A stretch of DNA of 64,000 nucleotides, from positions 34,196 to 98,195 of the forward strand of contig JADLBV010000033.1 of assembly GCA_020847545.1 (NCBI GenBank), read 5' to 3'. The position numbers and the translations under genes were made by a program. Positions 62,154 to 64,000 of the stretch are shown piece after piece. Below the pieces are notes generated by a model. It was not told the origin of the DNA. It made no database searches and saw nothing but the letters and a program-made list of their open reading frames with translations. Numbering within the stretch: position 1 is the stretch's first letter; each line of letters begins with the position of its first letter. This DNA is from Phycisphaerales bacterium (GTDB taxonomy: Bacteria > Planctomycetota > Phycisphaerae > Tepidisphaerales > Tepidisphaeraceae).

Positions 62154-62544
62154 GTGGCATCTGCCCATCCACCATCCGCACCAACACCCCACCCGCCGCC
62201 CCGCCATCCTTGGGTTCGCTCATCCCCACGATCCGTCGGCAGCGGCGTTTGGTGAACACCACGCCACAGGTGAATTCGGCCGCGAAAACATAACGATAAC
62301 GGTCATGCTCCACGCCGTAGACGACATCATACACCCGCACATCCGCCGCCCCGGCACAATCCAGCAACGCCGGCAGTCGCGGCCCAATGCGAAACCGGTC
62401 GGCAGGGCAAAAGTGCATCCCCAGCCGTCCCGCCAACTCGCGCAACCGGCGTCGTCGCGCCATGCGCACCCAAAGCCGCCACGCGAAAAAGAGCGCTCCA
62501 GCCCCCACCATCCCCGCCAGAAAATCACCCGGTGAAAACCACAC
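62101..62544 (-). CDS. Small membrane-anchored protein of unknown function
   Basis: A 147-residue protein with one N-terminal membrane helix (FLAGMVGAGALFFAWRLWV), a strongly basic stretch (RMARRRRLRELAGRL) and a soluble domain with paired cysteines (HFCPADR, LLDCAG, FTCGVVF, KRRCRR). No family is recognised. It overlaps the SET gene tail to tail by 53 bases, which is long but tolerable. It begins 33 bases after the stop of the cytochrome-like gene upstream on the same strand, so it may be co-transcribed. Confidence 0.55.
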   Translation of the reverse strand: MWFSPGDFLAGMVGAGALFFAWRLWVRMARRRRLRELAGRLGMHFCPADRFRIGPRLPALLDCAGAADVRVYDVVYGVEHDRYRYVFAAEFTCGVVFTKRRCRRIVGMSEPKDGGAAGGVLVRMVDGQMPLIERYQLAAQVPNPEDC

Positions 62545-62577
62545 GTTGAATAATTCCCGCTGATTTCAATCCGATCA

Positions 62578-63774
62578 TCATGGCGAAGGCGCGCTGGTCG
62601 GCTGGGTCGTCGCGGCCATTCCAGGCGGGGTATAGTCAATCCCGTAATTCGGTTCAACCGGCCGAAGTGAATCGCGCATCCATGTGATCAACTGCTTGTA
62701 TCGCGCATCGTCCCGACTGCGGAATATCGGCCGATATCCCGCCACCTGCGGATGATCGAGATCCGACTTGTCCGGCTGCAAACCATATTGCGCCAACAAC
62801 GACATCTCCGGCTGCGTCCGATCGATCAGTTTTCGCTGCGTCGGCCCGGAACCAAACGAACTCCCCGGCGCCGACAGCGTTTTGGCATAATTCTGCAAAA
62901 TGTAAAAATTGGTGTACGCCACCGTGTCGGTTGCCTCACCATTGTTGAACAGCACCAGCTTTCCCCCCGCCGACCCGCCATGACAGGCGCTGGTGGCACA
63001 GTTCTGCAACACCATGGGTTGCACAAACCGCCGAAATTCCAGCATCGACTGCGGATCGCTCAAAATCCGCACATCCCGCGTGAATTTCTCATCGGCCTGG
63101 TTCAATATCTCAATCGCCTGATCCACCGGCTGAAGATTGTTGAAATAATTCTGATCCTGATTGTACGCCGCCACAAACCGACGTTTGACATCGTTTTCAA
63201 ACCGAACCCGAACATTCGTATCCGTGGGCCGCAGCTCGAATTGCCGGATGGTGTTGACATTGTCGGCCGTCAGCACCCGTCGTTCCGCCGACGGTGCCGG
63301 CGGACGAACCCCCTGCCCTCCAGTATTTTCCGACGGAGTCGGCCTGGTGTTCTCCTGGCCCTGATTTCGCTCCATCGCGCTTTGTCGCCGAATCAATTCC
63401 AGAAACGTCGTCGCCTCCTCATTGTTCGGATCGATGGCCAGCGCCTTTTCCACCGCGTCGCGCGCCAGGTCGTAGCGATGGTTGTCAAATGCCCATCGCG
63501 CCAGTTGCAACCGCCCCTGCACATCCTTTGGATCAAGTTTTTCCAGCCGCTGTTGATATTCCTTGTCCAGACTCTCGATGTAACTGATCGACTGAACATC
63601 CGCCCGTTTTAATTGCGTCTGAATACCCCGGATGGTGACGATCACCATGTCTTCCTTTTCGGTGACATCCCCTTCCATCTTGTGACCATCCTTCAACGTG
63701 ACCACCCCCTGATCGGCCCACAGCGCCGACCCCAGCACGCACACCGCCACACCCATCATCCACCGACGCAGCAT
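62578..63774 (-). CDS. Exported TPR protein with c-type-cytochrome-like motif
   Basis: A 398-residue protein with a signal peptide (MLRRWMMGVAVCVLGSALWA). Residues 22-70 form a small beta domain with GVVTLKDGHKMEGDVTEKED. Residues ~75-130 contain TPR-like helices (RLQLARWAFDNHRYDLARDAVEKALAIDPNN as split units). A Pro-rich linker follows. Near 259-265 lies CATSACHGG (C-x4-C-H), close to but not identical with the CxxCH haem motif; planctomycetes use such variants in large cytochromes. GGAG stands before ATG 63774. Possible roles: haem or redox protein of the cell envelope. Confidence 0.7.
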   Translation of the reverse strand: MLRRWMMGVAVCVLGSALWADQGVVTLKDGHKMEGDVTEKEDMVIVTIRGIQTQLKRADVQSISYIESLDKEYQQRLEKLDPKDVQGRLQLARWAFDNHRYDLARDAVEKALAIDPNNEEATTFLELIRRQSAMERNQGQENTRPTPSENTGGQGVRPPAPSAERRVLTADNVNTIRQFELRPTDTNVRVRFENDVKRRFVAAYNQDQNYFNNLQPVDQAIEILNQADEKFTRDVRILSDPQSMLEFRRFVQPMVLQNCATSACHGGSAGGKLVLFNNGEATDTVAYTNFYILQNYAKTLSAPGSSFGSGPTQRKLIDRTQPEMSLLAQYGLQPDKSDLDHPQVAGYRPIFRSRDDARYKQLITWMRDSLRPVEPNYGIDYTPPGMAATTQPTSAPSP

Positions 63775-63934
63775 AAGCAGCTCCTCATCGTGTGTAATTC
63801 AATCGTCGTACCGTCCCTTTTCACTGCGCACTGTAAATCCACCCGCCGGAACAGGCAAGTTTCAATTCTGATGACCAGGGCAATCGCATTTATATTATTA
63901 GCGGTATTCATAAGGCCCGCAGAGCCTCTTTATC

Positions 63935-63960
63935 CCCTCCCCCGGTACTCCGGGGGAGGG
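63935..63960. repeat. GC-rich perfect palindrome, probably a dispersed repeat
   Basis: CCCTCCCCCGG (63935-63945) and CCGGGGGAGGG (63950-63960) form an 11-bp stem around TACT, followed by TTAGGGTGGGGGTTTTT. Elements of this composition are often scattered in planctomycete and other genomes as REP-like sequences. The region 63775-64000 otherwise holds no gene that I can see. A terminator role is possible because of the T-run on the plus strand. Confidence 0.6.
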
Positions 63961-64000
63961 TTAGGGTGGGGGTTTTTCCTCGAATTCGGCGATACGGCCC

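Overview
The window looks like chromosomal DNA of a planctomycete, most likely of the class Phycisphaerae. The support is three proteins with the planctomycete N-terminal LEPR-XLL type motif (LEERRLLSAG, LEKRQLLT, LESRVLLS), two PEP-CTERM proteins carrying LamG-like domains, a pseudopilin of the H-X9-DG class, a GspE-like protein and GC-rich coding DNA. The class assignment is inference; no ribosomal RNA gene is present. I see no prophage, insertion sequence or CRISPR array. One tRNA gene is present (tRNA-Asp, 28133-28206).

Layout. 1-5742 (+): the end of a DUF1015 protein, a pseudopeptidase/peptidase M16 pair, a phosphohexomutase and HflX. 5732-9364 (-): a CvpA-like membrane protein and a GspE-like protein with broken nucleotide-binding motifs. 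9600-11323: a PhyH dioxygenase divergent from an AraC regulator. 11355-13886 (-): a Y-family DNA polymerase followed by rhodanese-like, DoxX/MauE-like and small membrane proteins. 14047-22240 (-): two large LEPR-XLL surface proteins and a sulfotransferase. 22439-26995 (-): a glycan cluster of a STAS protein, GT4, GT2, ChbG/YdjC deacetylase and GT87. 27079-32016: RNase HII-like protein, tRNA-Asp, TadA, NifU-domain protein, a lipoprotein, ArgD and a nitrilase-family amidase. 32035-39221 (+): AddB and AddA, the double-strand-break end-processing pair. 39330-40688: a Crp/Fnr regulator and a small LEPR-XLL protein.

40787-49367 (-) is the most distinctive block. It holds a GntR regulator with a LacI-like sensor, a LamG PEP-CTERM protein, a pseudopilin, a DUF4838 protein, a LamG plus TIM-barrel PEP-CTERM protein and a sialidase-like propeller. 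It reads as one dedicated glycan-handling cassette. A 13-base motif, GTTAYATWWGTAC, occurs in the same orientation at the GntR promoter and upstream of the first structural gene, so it is a good candidate operator. After it come a lipoprotein, a ferritin-like protein, an AmmeMemoRadiSam-type radical SAM enzyme, a GHL6-like glycosidase with a sugar isomerase, PurA, a sugar ABC transporter (binding protein plus two permeases, no ATPase), TruD, a SET protein, a small membrane protein and a c-type-cytochrome-like TPR protein.

Expression signals are unusually readable. Many genes have a sigma-70-like TTG-N16-19-TAnnnT promoter. Several of these (RNase HII-like, nitrilase, GntR, TruD, SET) put the -10 box only 7-10 bases before the start codon with no Shine-Dalgarno sequence, which predicts leaderless mRNAs; others keep a clear GGAG/AGGAG. 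Two strong rho-independent terminators lie at 13988-14020 and 49462-49494.
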